From Artemisia argyi (Eukaryota; Streptophyta; Magnoliopsida; Asterales; Asteraceae): a stretch of 64,000 bases of DNA. Shown here piece by piece: positions 46,277 to 58,200 of this stretch. The stretch is taken from assembly GCA_030686995.1 (NCBI GenBank), contig CM060692.1:8537465-8601464 (forward strand), read 5' to 3'. Positions within the stretch are counted from its first letter, which is position 1. Every line of letters starts with the position of its first letter. The translations under genes and the position numbers were made by a program. Below the pieces are notes generated by a model, which saw only the letters and a list, made by a program, of their open reading frames with translations, had not been told where the DNA came from and searched no databases.

Positions 46277-46311
46277 CTAGCAGGGTACCCGCGCGTTGCG
46301 ACGGCGGGTAC
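46277..46311 (-). mobile_element. Helitron-like 3' terminus on the minus strand
   Basis: Plus strand: A, then CTAGCAGG, then a perfect 8-bp stem GTACCCGC (46285-46292) / GCGGGTAC (46304-46311). In element sense this is hairpin, then CCTGCTAG, then T. The GC-rich stem differs from the other Helitron ends here, so this is a second family. Confidence 0.6.
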
Positions 46312-46399
46312 TCCGTAAATAAAATTTTATGCGAGTAATGTATTATATGTTCTTTTGTGACGAATGATGATAATATTATGGAGTTAAGAGGTATACAAC

Positions 46400-46550
46400 C
46401 AATGTTTTGATAACCGGATTGGCCGGTTCATCCGGGAACCAGTTGGTCCAGAACTCGCCAGTTGAACCGGACAAAACCACAAAAAACCACCAAAAATCGG
46501 GAATTGTTTGGGAAAGCGGTTTGTTGTACTGTCCAGTTTTAAAAACCATG
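46400..46550. mobile_element. hAT-like MITE, 151 bp
   Basis: Flanks TATACAAC (46392-46399) and TATACAAT (46551-46558), 8 bp with one mismatch. Ends CAATGTTTTGATAACCGGA and, inverted, CATGGTTTTTAAAACTGGA. Related in end sequence to 49944-50331. Confidence 0.75.
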
Positions 46551-47037
46551 TATACAATATAAAAGGTAAAGTTATATTAATTGTATGAATATTTATATGT
46601 TTCATTAGCTTGTACAATAAGCATATTAACATGTATATTTTATATAAAGGGTGTTTTTTTATAACATTAAATGGAGAGTTAAAAGTCAAATGGTTGAAAT
46701 TTTTTGTATTAGATGGTTGCATTAATAGCTTAACAAATTGTATTTACTTAAATTTTATTTTAGGAAATTTTAAAATTTATTAGGAGAGAAGATGCTAAAT
46801 GCTTTATAAGTAGTATAGATGATGATTCAGTTATAAGTTATGGCTACAATATAACTATTCAAATGATACGTTTAAGAGGTGTTAGTCATTAATACTATGA
46901 ACAACTTAACAGATTCTCCCTTTATCTAATTTATTTTAGAAGTTTCTGACTCATTATGCTCTAAACAGTGATGGCATTCATAGAACCAATATTACATATT
47001 TACATGTAATTTGTTTTTCGAAAGGATTGGTCGGAAG
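46551..47037. other. AT-rich DNA, no gene
   Basis: Nothing recognised. Ends with GTCGGAAG (47030-47037), the target of the palindromic element. Confidence 0.4.
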
Positions 47038-48775
47038 CAGTGGCGGATCTAGAAATCTAACATAGGGTATGCACTAATATATAACATACTTTTTTCTATT
47101 AAAATTTTGGGTTCAGGTTGTTTTACGGGTCGGTTTTTCGGATCTTTGTAGTCACTTTCTCGATAAGTTTTTCGTTAATCAACTATTTGGCTTTTTTCTT
47201 TGACGACTCAATCTTGTTCGTATTGTCTTGAAAAACTAAAAATTAACCAAATTAGAAATATAAAATTGTTTAAGTGAATGTGTACGCCATAGTATAACAG
47301 CATGAAACTATTTATCACAAACCATAGTATCAGTGAGCAAAATTATAAAAACAAACTTGAAGCTAGAACATGAAAAAACAAATTTCCAAATATGCCAATA
47401 TACAAACATATGACAATAGGAATATGAGACATAAGTATAGGATAATATTGAACATTTTAATTCTAAATCATAAATGAATAAATTGACTTTGAAACATAAT
47501 CCAAATACAAAATAAAAACAATTAAAAGTATTGTTATGTGCAAGTTGTAACGGGCTTTTTGGAGAAGATATCAGGTTATGGCCTATGGTCAATGGGGAAA
47601 TTTAAAGTTGTCCAAACTTCACAATACAAGTGGGCCATAAGAAATCATAAAACCTATTGACTACATCTGAATATCTCACTCTTCTCCTACAAACTGCCGC
47701 TGTAAACATGTAACAGAGTGTTTCTTCATCTTCTTTTTTTCCTTTTCTTTCTTTTTGAACATTGGTTTAGATTAAGGTATGCAGTCATAAATTTTATCTG
47801 TTTTGGAGGGTGTGCACTCATCAATATTTAGTGTATTTTGTAGTTACTTTTGAAAAATATCAAATATTTTTACACTAGCAGCAATTTAAACAGGGTATGC
47901 ACGTGCATACCCTGTTTAAATTGCTGCTAGTGTAAAAATATTTGATATTTTTCAAAAGTAACTACAAAATACACTAAATATTGATGAGTGCACACCCTCC
48001 AAAACAGATAAAATTTATGAGTGCATACCTTAATCTAAACCAATGTTCAAAAAGAAAGAAAAGGAAAAAAAGAAGATGAAGAAACACTCTGTTACATGTT
48101 TACAGCGGCAGTTTGTAGGAGAAGAGTGAGATATTCAGATGTAGTCAATAGGTTATTAGGTTTTATGATTTCTTATGGCCCACTTGTATTGTGAAGTTTG
48201 GACAACTTTAAATTTCCCCATTGACCATAGGCCATAACCTGATATCTTCTCCAAAAAGCCCGTTACAACTTGCACATAACAATACTTTTAATTGTTTTTA
48301 TTTTGTATTTGGATTATGTTTCAAAGTCAATTTATTCATTTATGATTTAGAATTAAAATGTTCAATATTATCCTATACTTATGTCTCATATTCCTATTGT
48401 CATATGTTTGTATATTGGCATATTTGGAAATTTGTTTTTTCATGTTCTTGCTTCAAGTTTGTTTTTATAATTTTGCTCACTGATACTATGGTTTGTGATA
48501 AATAGTTTCATGCTGTTATACTATGGCGTACACATTCACTTAAACAATTTTATATTTCTAATTTGGTTAATTTTTAGTTTTTCAAGACAATACGAACAAG
48601 ATTGAGTCGTCAAAGAAAAAAGCCAAATAGTTGATTAACGAAAAACTTATCGAGAAAGTGACTACAAAGATCCGAAAAACCGACCCGTAAAACAACCTGA
48701 ACCCAAAATTTTAATAGAAAAAAGTATGTTATATATTAGTGCATACCCTATGTTAGATTTCTAGATCCGCCACTG
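47038..48775. mobile_element. Spacer-free 1.74-kb inverted repeat (fold-back element)
   Basis: Ends CAGTGGCGGATCTAG / CTAGATCCGCCACTG, perfect inverted. Target duplication GTCGGAAG (47030-47037 and 48776-48783), 8 bp, hAT-like. The left arm (47038-47902) and right arm (47903-48775) are nearly identical over about 865 bases, meeting at GTATGCACGTGCATAC with no spacer. By eye the arms differ by an 8-bp insertion (TTATTAGG or equivalent, near 48150) and a few substitutions. A 94-codon frame appears once in each arm by symmetry and is not a gene. Confidence 0.92.
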
Positions 48776-49218
48776 GTCGGAAGGTTTTTCTTATAAGTGG
48801 TGATAACTGTAATTGATTTTGTTTGATCTGTGATTGTTGCATAGCCATCTTCCAATCGCAGTTTCTGTGAAAAGTAAACTACAACCATCTTTAAGATCGA
48901 CTCAATGTGGGGAATGCTGGTGATAACTATAGAGCGTTCGACGGCTCACGACACTGCCCATTTGCTATCTCTACTATTTTTTATTGATACAAAATTTAAT
49001 CTTATGGAGCTGTAATTTTTGAAATGATGCTTATTAAACAACATGAACCTTCATTGTATAAAATGGATTCTCCAATTCATTACTCCATTTGTACCAAATT
49101 ATATTAATAGTCTATGTTTCTATTTTAGGAGGTCCCAATTTAATCGTCTGTTAATATTTATAGACATGCAAGTTTGATCGATTTTATAAATACTACTTTT
49201 AAAATTTTAGGAAAAATC
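48776..49218. other. AT-rich DNA, no gene
   Basis: Nothing coding recognised; leads into a Helitron-like terminus. Confidence 0.4.
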
Positions 49219-49245
49219 CCGTGCGTGCACGGACATTATAACTAG
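49219..49245 (+). mobile_element. Helitron-like 3' terminus
   Basis: Perfect hairpin CCGTGC-GT-GCACGG (49219-49232), then ACATTATAACTAG and host T (49246). Array sequence (GCGAGTATCTATGC at 49266, compare 11806) resumes just after, so this marks the right edge of the intrusive DNA. Confidence 0.7.
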
Positions 49246-49525
49246 TTACAACTATAGAAATGTTGCGAGTATCTATGCATCAAATACTTCTTTTAATCCC
49301 CTTTCCCTTCCCCCAAAGAAGATAAAAGAAAAGCTTTGATAGAAGTATGCAATTTGGATAAGGAGTTTGAAGATAGTGTTTTGATATTTTGAAATGAGTA
49401 CAACAATATTTCTAGTTAAATGCATTGAATGTTTTCTTAAATTTACTGCCCTCAAAGATAAAAAGGAGAATATAAGCAAATGAGAAACTGGGAAAAGTTA
49501 AGACAAAAGGAAAAAGGAATAAAAG

Positions 49526-49833
49526 TAGGGATGAGCATTTCGTACCGAATACCGGAACCGAACTGGAACCGTACCGGTACCGATCCTGATATACGGTACG
49601 GTACCGGTACTACGAAATAAGGAGAAAAAAAATTCGGTACCACTAATTCGGTACGGTACCGGTACCAAATCGGGAAATTCCAAAAAAAAAAACGGGAAAA
49701 TCCCGATTTCCCGGTACCGGTACCGGTACCGATACCCGAATCCCGTTCGGTACGGTACCGGTACCCTAATTTATGCTCGGGAAAAATTCGGTACCACTAA
49801 TTCGGTACGGTACCGGTACCGTGCTCATCCCTA
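49526..49833. mobile_element. hAT-like MITE with GGTACC arrays, 308 bp
   Basis: Perfect 8-bp duplication AATAAAAG (49518-49525 and 49834-49841). Ends TAGGGATGAGCA / TGCTCATCCCTA, perfect inverted. The interior is dominated by CGGTACGGTACCGGTACC words. The homologous array site at 12130 (GAATAAAAATTAACGAG) is empty. Confidence 0.9.
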
Positions 49834-49943
49834 AATAAAAGTTTGTGAGTATAACAAATGGTCCACGAATTGAATAGATTTACATCTGTTTTCATTTCTT
49901 CAAATTTTAAGCTTATATAGAACTTCCACACTATAGTTTTAAA

Positions 49944-50331
49944 CAACGTTTTGAAACCCGGGTCGACCCGTCCGGTCGGACCGGAACCCGGTCAAAAAAC
50001 GGGTTGTTTTGACCCGGGTTTCTAAAACCGGGTCAACCGGTGTGACCCGCCGGGTTTTGAGTGACCCGGTTCAACCCGGGTTTTGAAACCCCGCCGGGTT
50101 TGGATTTTCTCTATTTATTTTTTATTTTTTTTTAAATTTAAATTTTGACTCTTTTTTATTTATTTGTCATTATTAAGGTGCTATTTTTGTTTGATATGAC
50201 TTTCTTATGGTGTTTATTCACTCATAATTGTGCGTAAAATCGATTTTTGGAAATGTGCGTAAAACCGGGTCTACCCGGGTTGACCCGGTGACTCGGCCGG
50301 GTCGATCCCAAACCCGGGTTTCAAAACATTG
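49944..50331. mobile_element. hAT-like MITE with CCCGGGT arrays, 388 bp
   Basis: Perfect 8-bp duplication GTTTTAAA (49936-49943 and 50332-50339). Ends CAACGTTTTGAAACCCGGGT and, inverted, CAATGTTTTGAAACCCGGGT. Subterminal ACCCGGGT / GGGTCGACCC words crowd both sides, with an AT-rich centre. Empty homologous site at about 6982 (CAGTTTTAAATTTG). Confidence 0.9.
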
Positions 50332-50913
50332 GTTTTAAATTGATATAATCATTTATGAATACATTTAACTTATCATCTTCTTTATTTTACTATACGGAAC
50401 AAAAAAAAAATGTAAGTTCAGATACTAAACTTCAAATTTCGTCAGCTTCAATTCGTATAAGCATTAGCCTCTTAGGTTTTATAAACAAGATCTAACGATG
50501 CTGTTGACATGAGTGACTAATGTTTTGCACACATGTACGCGTGTTTTTATTAGCACACATGTACGCGTGTTAAACACTCCATTAATGTACGAGTAATTAG
50601 TTTTACATGAAAAGTTTTGCATCACAGTATATGATATGCGAGTTGATCACAAACGGTTATATATATATTAGTATCAACCTAATTAATAAGATTAGCTACA
50701 GATTTCTTATTACGTCACCCATTAATTAGTTTTATGGGTATATAAGCTAGTATGAGAAAGTAGCATATGAAAGAAGAAGCGTTATAGGGAATGCAATATA
50801 TCAAATGCATACGAAAAATTGTAAAGTCGAGGGAAATTTGAATTCGTTTGTCTACTGGTTTAGAAAAAGAAACTAAACAAGGATAACTAAAACTTTTTGG
50901 CCATGGAACTATT
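50332..50913. other. Array filler, no gene
   Basis: Contains a doubled CACACATGTACGCGTGTT (50528 and 50563) and unit sequence also found near 8440-8560 (AAATTTGAATTCGTTTGTC). Nothing coding. Confidence 0.45.
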
Positions 50914-51320
50914 TTAATACTCACTTTTAATTTTTAGACTATCAATCCCCCCAATTCTCTTGATCTCTCTTTCGCGTGCGCAAGCTTTTGCATGTCCACT
51001 CACCAAACACAACACAATACCTAGAAGAAAGCCCAAAAAGATATATACGTATGTATTACATTCGCACGTTGGAGCTTGAGTTGGAAGGCTTGGATTTGTT
51101 GGTGTTGAGCGCGTTAGGTCTGCCATGACATGAATCATAATCTTGTCGTTGTTTTCAACCATTCCACTAATGGAATAATTAGGCCCAGTTTGGTTCAACT
51201 TGACCACCGAGTAACCATCGTTATACTTTGTTGCATTAACGGATGATGGTGTATTGCATATGATGCAATCTTCTTGATTTACTTTAACTATTAAGCTCTT
51301 GTCCGCCTCGTACATATAAA
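50914..51320 (-). pseudogene. Phytocyanin-like exon 2, second copy
   Basis: Open after a splice-acceptor TAG: VYMYEADKSL, NQEDCIICNT, DGYSVVKLN, GPNYSISG, then a Cys-Glu-Cys linker, a hydrophobic helix (YIFLGFLLGIVLCLV) and a longer basic tail than copy 1. It is about 80% identical to 8581-8957. The later disulphide cysteine is missing here too, so that loss is older than the duplication. Its first exon is at 54249-54370, with 2.9 kb between them. The frame is intact, but the gene lacks a signal peptide. Confidence 0.75.
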
Positions 51321-53470
51321 CTATATGTAGTATATATGTGTATTGCTATTAGAGATAATTAACCAATAATATAAATTATGATATGTAGAGAAACGATACC
51401 GTAAACTTTTGCGTGTATAAACTCAAAGAACACAAATAAGAAAAATGTTGAGGCGTGTGATGCTCACACTTTCCTTAAGACAGATTCGTCCTCTCCACGG
51501 TGCTTGAGAAATCATAGACGTCTATCTCCCAGGATACAACAACAACAGATAACCCCGTTAGCACAAACGAGCTATCTAGGCGAACCAAAACCGTGTCCTC
51601 CCTCTATTACAAACCAGATACACAAGAAATATGAATGGTGACACAAAAGGAGAGGAATGATGAGATGTGTATATTTCGGGGTGTTTTCTCGTCGGTATCA
51701 AAATGAGAGGAGATGTCTCAATTTTAAAGTAGTAAGGATGGAAGGAAAAATGGTCACAATAATTAACAAAATTAATATTACTAATGTCTCATGAATTAAA
51801 ATAAAACCACAAATTAATTTTGATTTTAATTCACATTAGTATACATGATGACATTCACTAATGTCTCATGAATCAAAATAAACCACAAATTAATTTTGAT
51901 TTCAATTCACATTAATATACACGAGGCATGCAGAACCCGTGCTACGCACGGGCTAAGAATCTAATTGTTAATCATGTATTCTTTTTGTATATTGGTGAGT
52001 GTATACTTAATTATTGTTTAGTATGTTGTATGAAATGTTTTAACTTTCTTGTATAAAAATTTAAAAGTGTTTGATGTTGTTTTGGTTTTGTGGTGTTGTA
52101 TTCTATATATGGGCTTTTGGTTATTAAGTTGTGATGGCTTTGTTTCTTTTGGCCTATTACTTATTTGCATGATAAAAAAATAGATTTGTTTCTTTTGGTC
52201 TATTACTTAGCCTTACAATACTTGTCTATTTGATAGTTTTTGCATGGTAATATGAAGCACACGGGGTCTATCTAATTGGTCATAGTTTAATGTGCGTTAC
52301 ATATTTTCTTTATTAAGTTTGTAAGTTAAAGTTTGTGTAATAATATATATATAATAATGCCACATAAACTGTATAAAAATCGTTACAAACCTTTTTAGCT
52401 TCATTTCATTTTATTGTACAACTAATTTTATTGAAAATTAACATTGAAGTCTAAATAATATTAATAAATTTTATCACTAAACTCAATTCTAAATAGCTAA
52501 CTAAATGAATATTAATTAACACACTATTAATAATTCCTAAAACCCTTGGACTCCACTATTATGTCTTAAACTTAATTTTTTTAATTTACAAATTGGTTTG
52601 AGCAAAAATTATATACTTTTTCTTTTATATTCATTATTCAAGTTGCATGCTTACATAAACTAATCATGCTAAAAAGTATCATTTAACCATTTAAATGTTG
52701 CTTTACATACATGCTCGTGCATATTTTCTTTAATCAATTCACACATGTGAGCTACATCAATATAAAACACACATAAATTACTTATATATGAAAATGCATG
52801 AACATAATACATATATCTATATATATTGCATTAGGTTAAATCATCAATTATTCTTGCAACCTTTTCAACTTTATCTCAATCCATAACCGACTTTTAATGT
52901 ATACTAATTACTAAATATCTCGTGATAAATTCCGGCAAGCCTTGCACTTCCGTCTCGATGTTGTATATAGTTCACATTAAATGCACCGGTTTTGTTTTTC
53001 GATAAAAGTTTGAACTTTTTCTTATGTTTAAAACTCAACTTTTTTATTTGATATTATAATTTACGAACAGATTTAAGTCAAAATTATGTATTTTTTCCTT
53101 TTTATTCATTACTCAATGTGATATTTTTAATATGTCGTATTTTGCTATTATGGCAAACTCATTTAATTGACGTAAATATTGGTTTCTCACTAATGATTCT
53201 ACATATAGAAAAAGAAAACACTTTGCGATGCGCAGACCTTCTTCTTTTCAATAAGAATTCAATTGCACACGATAAATTCATTCTAATATTTCTCAAAGAG
53301 CATTCAAAAGCAACTACTTACATAAACTAATCACGCTAAAAAGTATCATTTAACCATTTAAATGTTGCTTTACATACATGCTCGTGCACATTTTTTTGAA
53401 TCAATTCGCACATGTGAGCTACATCAATAGAAAACGCACATAAATTACTTGTATATGAAAATGCATTAAC

Positions 53471-53507
<37 letters not shown>

Positions 53508-54150
53508 TTATCTATAACAATCACCTAAATATGTAAGAAACAAAGAAAATAGTTGGTATCACAATCTTTGGTTCCATTTATTTGAGCATGCATGATCTTG
53601 TGTGATTTTCTTGGTACCTGCGTATGATAACTAAATTAAGAAAAAAAGAAGACCAAGTTAATTACAAAGATCTAAAAGATGTGTGAATCATCTCCAAAAT
53701 GTTACAAAAGAGAATTTACATACTGCTACCAACAATCAAAGATCTAAAAGATGTCTGAATCATCTTCAAATGTTCATACTAAATGTGATTTTGGCCGGTT
53801 TATATAGGCATGAATTAGGTTAAATCATTAATTATTCTTGCAACCTTTCGCAACCCTTGCACTTCATCTAACTGACTTTTAATTCTATACTAAATGCCAT
53901 GTGATCAATTCGGGCAACCCTTGCACTTCATCTCCTTGCTTGATTGTATAGTTATTATGAGGTTGCATTGAATTCCGAGCATTAGCTATCTTGTACTCTA
54001 TGCAACTACTAAACGACTCCAACTTGTTTCTAACTCTAAAAACTCTATCATCATAACTCCACATTAAATTTAGGGACTGAATCTTATAGTATTATAAATA
54101 ATGACATTATCAATTGTCATTCAAACATTTGACCAATATTTCCAACACTA
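51321..54150. other. Repeat-filled intron of the second phytocyanin-like copy
   Basis: In copy 1 the intron is 95 bp. Here the homologous intron ends are split: ACTAT (51320-51324 region) and ACTATAAAACCAC (near 54150) suggest a 5-bp duplication around a 2.8-kb block. The block holds an unrecognised stretch (51330-51700), a doubled CTAATGTCTCATGAAT segment (51780, 51858), a Helitron-like end at 51964 and the 2.2-kb repeat. Confidence 0.55.
51921..54095. repeat. 2.2-kb dispersed repeat, copy 2
   Basis: Matches 18724-20918. Begins ACGAGGCATGCAGAACCCG and contains the intact Helitron-type hairpin CCCGTGCTACGCACGGG (51936-51952) with CTAA at 51961-51964 and T after it. AT run of 32 bases at 53474-53505. 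Confidence 0.85.
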
Positions 54151-54248
54151 TAAAACCACCAATAACATGTAAAGAATAACTTTTAAAAATTAATATGATT
54201 AATAATGTATGTATAGATATATGATGTAACATCAACTCGATCACTTAC

Positions 54249-54370
54249 CAATTGTGTCACCAAGTTGCAAACGAGTTTTTTTTGTTCCATTGGTTACATG
54301 ATGATGATGATGATGATTCAAGACTCCAGATCCCAACCTCCGATTACGAACTTTTCACGAGATGCATCAA
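54249..54370 (-). pseudogene. Phytocyanin-like exon 1, second copy, truncated
   Basis: Complement of CACTTACCAATTGTGTCACC gives the GTAAG donor and the RLQLGDTI end, preceded by a repeated ATC/ATG stretch and the GGT-TGGGA part. The signal-peptide end is replaced by T-rich sequence from 54371 on, so the copy cannot be secreted or start correctly. Confidence 0.65.
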
Positions 54371-54436
54371 GGTTATTTTTTTATTATTATTATTTTTTTT
54401 GATAAAAAATAAATGACAATGATTCATTCATTAGAA

Positions 54437-55240
54437 TGTTAAATATATGGATAAATATTAATATGTAAATGTCTAGTATCGAACCCGAGACCTCGGGATT
54501 GCACACTTTACAAACAAGAATAATGTAAAATAAATATATATATATTAAATGTATTGAATATATATATTTATAACACTTAATGGACTAAACGGTCGTTAGT
54601 TATTAACCGTATGGACTAACTATCGTTAATAATGAAAGATAAGGACTAGAGTGAAACTTGGGAGTCAAGAAGGATCTAGAACCCCTAAGGGGCGTCCTAG
54701 GCCGGTCGATCATGGGGGGAAAGCCCAACCCATGCCTTGCTTGATCACCAAGAAATCACCTAGTATATATACAATGCCAAGGGTTAGACTTTCACATCTT
54801 TTGTGCACACACTCTAACCCTAAAACTTTGTTTTCTTCTCTTTGGTTTCTTGGCCGATCGACTCAACACCCCACAAGGGTTCTTGGATCGATTTTGGTTC
54901 TTCCAAAATTAAGTGATTTGTTTACTTGCAACAAACCTTTATTCGTTGGTAGTTTGTGTGTACAAGAACGAGGTAATTACTTACTCTAGTAATTATCAAG
55001 GGATCGATTAACAAAACGGTAAGGGGTTAATCATTGATCCATATAAACCCTAATTAGGGTTCTTCATATTGTTAAAGACAATTGCCTTTGATTCTTGTTC
55101 GGGCTAGAATCACCACGGTACGTTCCTATTTATGTTTTTGTTAATAATTATATGTTATACTTGATCCTTCGCTTCCGCATATGTGACTACTTGATATTAG
55201 AATATATATATATGATTGTCATGGTTATTTAATTCTAACA
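54437..55240 (+). repeat. LTR, 5' copy
   Basis: Near its start, on the minus strand, CCCGAGGTCTCGGGTTCGAT (54482-54501) looks like a tRNA T-arm with box B. AAACCCTAATTAGGGTT is a palindrome at 55045-55061. AT run 55202-55213. Confidence 0.9.
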
Positions 55241-55241
55241 G

Positions 55242-55255
55242 TGGCATCACGAGCC
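55242..55255 (+). other. Primer-binding site, Met-like
   Basis: TGGCATCACGAGCC, one base inside the LTR, compared with the usual TGGTATCAGAGCC: one substitution and one inserted base. Confidence 0.6.
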
Positions 55256-58200
55256 ATGTATAACATGTAATTGATTACTAAAACGTAATAAAAATCGGAT
55301 CTTTAATTGTTTTAGATACATGTTTTGATCTAGGGTTTTTCTTTTTAAATTTTTTATAAAATTTGAAACCCTAACCCTAATTTATGGGGGGAGGGTCGAT
55401 TTTCCACTTAAAACCCTAATTAGGGTTTGTGGTTTAATTGATTAATTGTTATCACTAGAAACCCTAGGTCATTAACCGGTTAATTGAACGTATCTTGTGA
55501 CCTATGTGCTAATTGTTAGGTTGTAATCCGTGACTTACATGCATGTTAGTCACGGATCTTGTTTTTATCACATGTTTAATATAGATCTTAAATTGGGGAA
55601 GACTCCAATACATATTAAAATCAATTTATATGCTATGTGGTGTGTATATTAGCTTTGGCCTACGCAATTGATTCGTCAATGTATGTGACTCTCTTCCATT
55701 AAGAGGAGAAGGCCTTAGTTGATTACATGCATGATTATACCTAGACTTGATTTTATTAGGATCTTTTCTAATAAGGATTGCATGTGGCTAATTGTTTCAC
55801 TTTATGTTATTAGTTATTTTTATTTGTCTTTATTACTTGTTTTATTGTTTGATTGTTGGACACGTTTGTTAGCAATAAAAGGGTAATTTTTCCATAAAAA
55901 AAATAATACGGACTAATAATGGTGAAACCTTAAGTGATAAAGTAAGAATCTTGCAAGGTCTTAAGTGCCGATAGTGGTCCGATTCGCACGGTAATCAGCT
56001 CCCAGGCGAGACTAGCAAAATTCATACTTTATTACTATTTTGAGATTGAATCCATAAACTTTTGCTTGATTGATGTTTTGTGCAAATATGCTTTTAAAAT
56101 TAAGTCTTTTAAGATGATATTCATAACCGTGATTTGAAGGCTTAGAAAAGAGCCTTAGAGTCTGCCTTGGTTATCACAATCTTGAATATGTCTTAAACGA
56201 ATTACTTTTAAAATCATATATTGTAGAAAGTCATCTTAGGGTTTTGGCATAAACCTCAAGTAAAACTTTGTGTATTAATTTCACGAATTGGATATAAAAG
56301 TTTTTATGAAAACTTATGTTATAAAGATGAGTGCATGCATCTTTGTACATATTTTGATTTACATATCAAAAATTATACCCTTAAATAATTTAAGTTACGT
56401 GCCATCTATCTATAAGGAACACTTGGAATTTTAATTTAGTAAACGTGAGACCTAGGCTAAATTACTATAACAAGGTAAAATTCTTTTAACGCGTGAGACC
56501 ATAATTGTAATTTTACAGTTTCTAAGGTAGACGACTTAATTAAGTTGTGCGTGAGACCTAGAACTTAAGGCATGAGATGGGATGAAACATGCTTACAAGG
56601 AAAATTGATGAATCAATTTGATGTAAATCCCATAATGATCTAGGAATTGGAAAAGTGTTTGCCAATTATTGTTCGACAGATTACCATCTTTTATACTTTC
56701 ATCACTAGCAGATCAACTGATGTGGTGGAATCTATGTAAAGTTGGATCCTAGATTTTCAAGAAAATATGTTGGTTATATGAATATATCCTTGGGTATTAT
56801 GTTTTCTTGGAAATATAAATTATCGAAAATACTAAAATTGAATTTTGCAAATTCTTTAAATGTATTAATGCAACTCAAAACCGTAAACGTAAGTTATTCT
56901 TTTAATTGATCTACACCCGTTTGGGTTTTGGTTAGAGTCAATATTTTTACAAAAAGAATAAATATAGTCTTCTTTCCATTAGGAGAAGTGTGAGACTTAA
57001 ATCCTATTCCTTTTCATGAATGAGAAAGGTACAATAGGATGATTAGAATTGTCTAAATTCTAAATACATAACTCATAGCAAACTTTAATAGTAAGAGTAT
57101 ATGCACCTTATGAGTTATTAAATTAGAAGCTAGACTAATTACTGCATAATGGTAAAAGACGAATTAGATTATTTTATCTAGTTGTTTTGGTTTAACCATT
57201 TAAAGATACTACATACAATTGTTGGAATGGTAAATCTATAAAGGAAGAAATTGCATGCCCAGTTTTTTCAAGTTAATAGTTTGGAATGTGATGAATCACA
57301 TTTATGTAGTAGATTACATCCTTTTATAACCTATATAATTGTTTGAATGGGTTTTCTTAAAAGATGTAGGAAAGTAAACAAGTACACTATTTCCTTTCAC
57401 TGATTAATGAAACATTTACAATGTTGTCAAATTCAGTGGGAGTATTGTGTTCTTATGGCTGAATAAGGGATTATTATAATGTTCTCTAATTCAGTGGGAG
57501 TTACAAGACTTATTGTCTTGATTGTAACTTAGATTATCCTTTGAATATCTCAAGGTAATTACTTTCCAAATATAGACACTAATATTTTCAAGGACAGTCA
57601 TGTACGTTTCCTTGATTGATTGAGTAAACTCTATATCTACTAAGTTATGTTAATGACACAAATCATATTGTTCAAATTAACAAACGCGTGCATGTTGTTT
57701 ATATGATACATGGTGTTGTACCATGCACAAGTGGGAGAAATCTTCATTATGTGCAAAGTACAACACATAAGAATATGATTTAAAGCATTCTCTTAACTGC
57801 AAAGTAAGAGATTATAATTCTAATTAGATTAATACATCTAATCTAAGAAACACTTGGTGTTAAAATTTAGTAAACGTGAGACGCAGACTAAATATTAACA
57901 ACAAGGTGAATTTCCATGTATGCGTGAGACCAACATGGATAATTTACTGTTTCTAAATTAGACATCTATTAGAACATATGTGTCAAATAAAAATACTACT
58001 TCAGCTTTAATATTTATGTATTATTGGAATGACATAAATGCATGAAGTAATATAATACTACTTCAATAATTATGTATTCTTAGAATGACATAAATAAATA
58101 AAGTAGTGTGTTAACTTGAAAATATTATTGAAACCAAATGATGGTGTTCATGATTACTTTAATTATACATGTTTATACTTTGTTGTATAGTTATAAATAT

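Noticed and set aside
47308..48505. Two 94-codon near-identical open frames in opposite orientation
   Set aside because: They are mirror images within the palindrome, with no family signature; the symmetry alone makes the pair.
55370..55440. Telomere-like AAACCCTAACCCTAA and AAACCCTAATTAGGGTTT
   Set aside because: Only two tandem units and two palindromes inside a retroelement; too short for telomeric DNA.
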